Shown piece after piece: positions 5,121-5,235 of a DNA stretch of 5,235 nt (its first letter is position 1; each line of letters opens with the position of its first letter). Source of the DNA: Acidobacteriota bacterium (lineage in GTDB: Bacteria > Acidobacteriota > Terriglobia > Terriglobales > Acidobacteriaceae). Under the pieces are notes generated by a model. It was given only the letters and a program-made list of their open reading frames with translations. It searched no databases and was not told where the DNA came from. The translations under genes and the position numbers were made by a program. The stretch is taken from NCBI GenBank assembly GCA_021802085.1, contig JAKAAZ010000234.1, positions 1 through 5,235 on the forward strand. Direction: 5' to 3'.

Positions 5121-5235
5121 ATGGTCGCAACCCAGGAAAAAACAACCAGGAACATCGGCAACGACGCGGCGAAGTCCGAATCTGCTCGCCGTCCCAAAAT
5201 TGATCGCACGGCGCCTGCCGGAAGCGAGAATTCCC
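5121..5235 (+). CDS. Unidentified protein, N-terminal 38 codons (runs off window)
   Basis: From ATG 5121 the frame stays open to the window end, reading MVATQEKTTRNIGNDAAKSE then SARRPKIDRTAPAGSENS. The segment is hydrophilic, rich in Lys, Arg, Thr, Ala and Ser, and probably disordered. It is not a signal peptide or a membrane segment, so a cytoplasmic or nucleic-acid-associated protein is possible. I do not recognise the family, and 38 residues are too few to assign a function. It diverges from fliA, with about 700 bases of repeat-bearing intergenic DNA between them, so the two are not co-transcribed. Confidence that it is a real gene comes from the strong ribosome site and the uninterrupted frame. 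Confidence 0.72.
   Translation, partial: MVATQEKTTRNIGNDAAKSESARRPKIDRTAPAGSENS

Overview
The window looks like chromosomal DNA of an acidobacterium of the Terriglobia/Acidobacteriaceae type (Edaphobacter, Granulicella or Terriglobus-like). This is inferred from the G+C-rich genes, a secreted family-79 glycosidase next to a family-3 glycosidase relic, a FliA-type sigma factor, and an intergenic mosaic of hairpin repeats of a kind I associate with that group. No marker gene fixes the genus.

Layout. At 1-112 (+) lies a piece of an IS1380-like transposase, cut off on its right side. It abuts, tail to tail, the remains of a GH3 beta-glucosidase gene (823 down to about 107, minus strand). That relic keeps only about 240 N-terminal residues, carries four small frameshifts and ends before the catalytic nucleophile. 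Between it and the next gene (861-1000, minus) is a possible small gene broken by an 8-bp tandem duplication. The best-preserved gene is an intact secreted GH79 heparanase/beta-glucuronidase-like enzyme (2666 down to 1074, minus). Both expected catalytic glutamates are present, along with a cysteine pair matching a disulfide of animal heparanase.

Upstream of GH79, 2780-3540 holds debris of two further insertion-sequence families. These are the C-terminal part of an IS3-family OrfB (minus, with an internal stop) and the first ~26 codons of an IS1634/IS4-like transposase (plus). Then comes an intact fliA-like sigma factor gene (4418 down to 3543, minus). The stretch 4419-5120 has no convincing gene. 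Its right half contains three hairpin repeats of two types. The window ends in the start of an unidentified plus-strand gene with a strong ribosome binding site (5121 onward).

How it fits together. Only two complete genes are present (GH79 and fliA), plus one edge-truncated gene. The GH3 and GH79 genes, on the same strand, suggest a former locus for extracellular breakdown of uronic-acid-containing polysaccharide, in which only the GH79 enzyme is still intact. Relics of three unrelated IS families within 3.4 kb mark this as a region of repeated insertion, deletion and decay. I found no CRISPR array, tRNA, rRNA or defence system, and no evidence of a wholly new system. The items most worth a second look are the heparanase-like enzyme, the duplication-broken small ORF and the transposase/GH3 junction.
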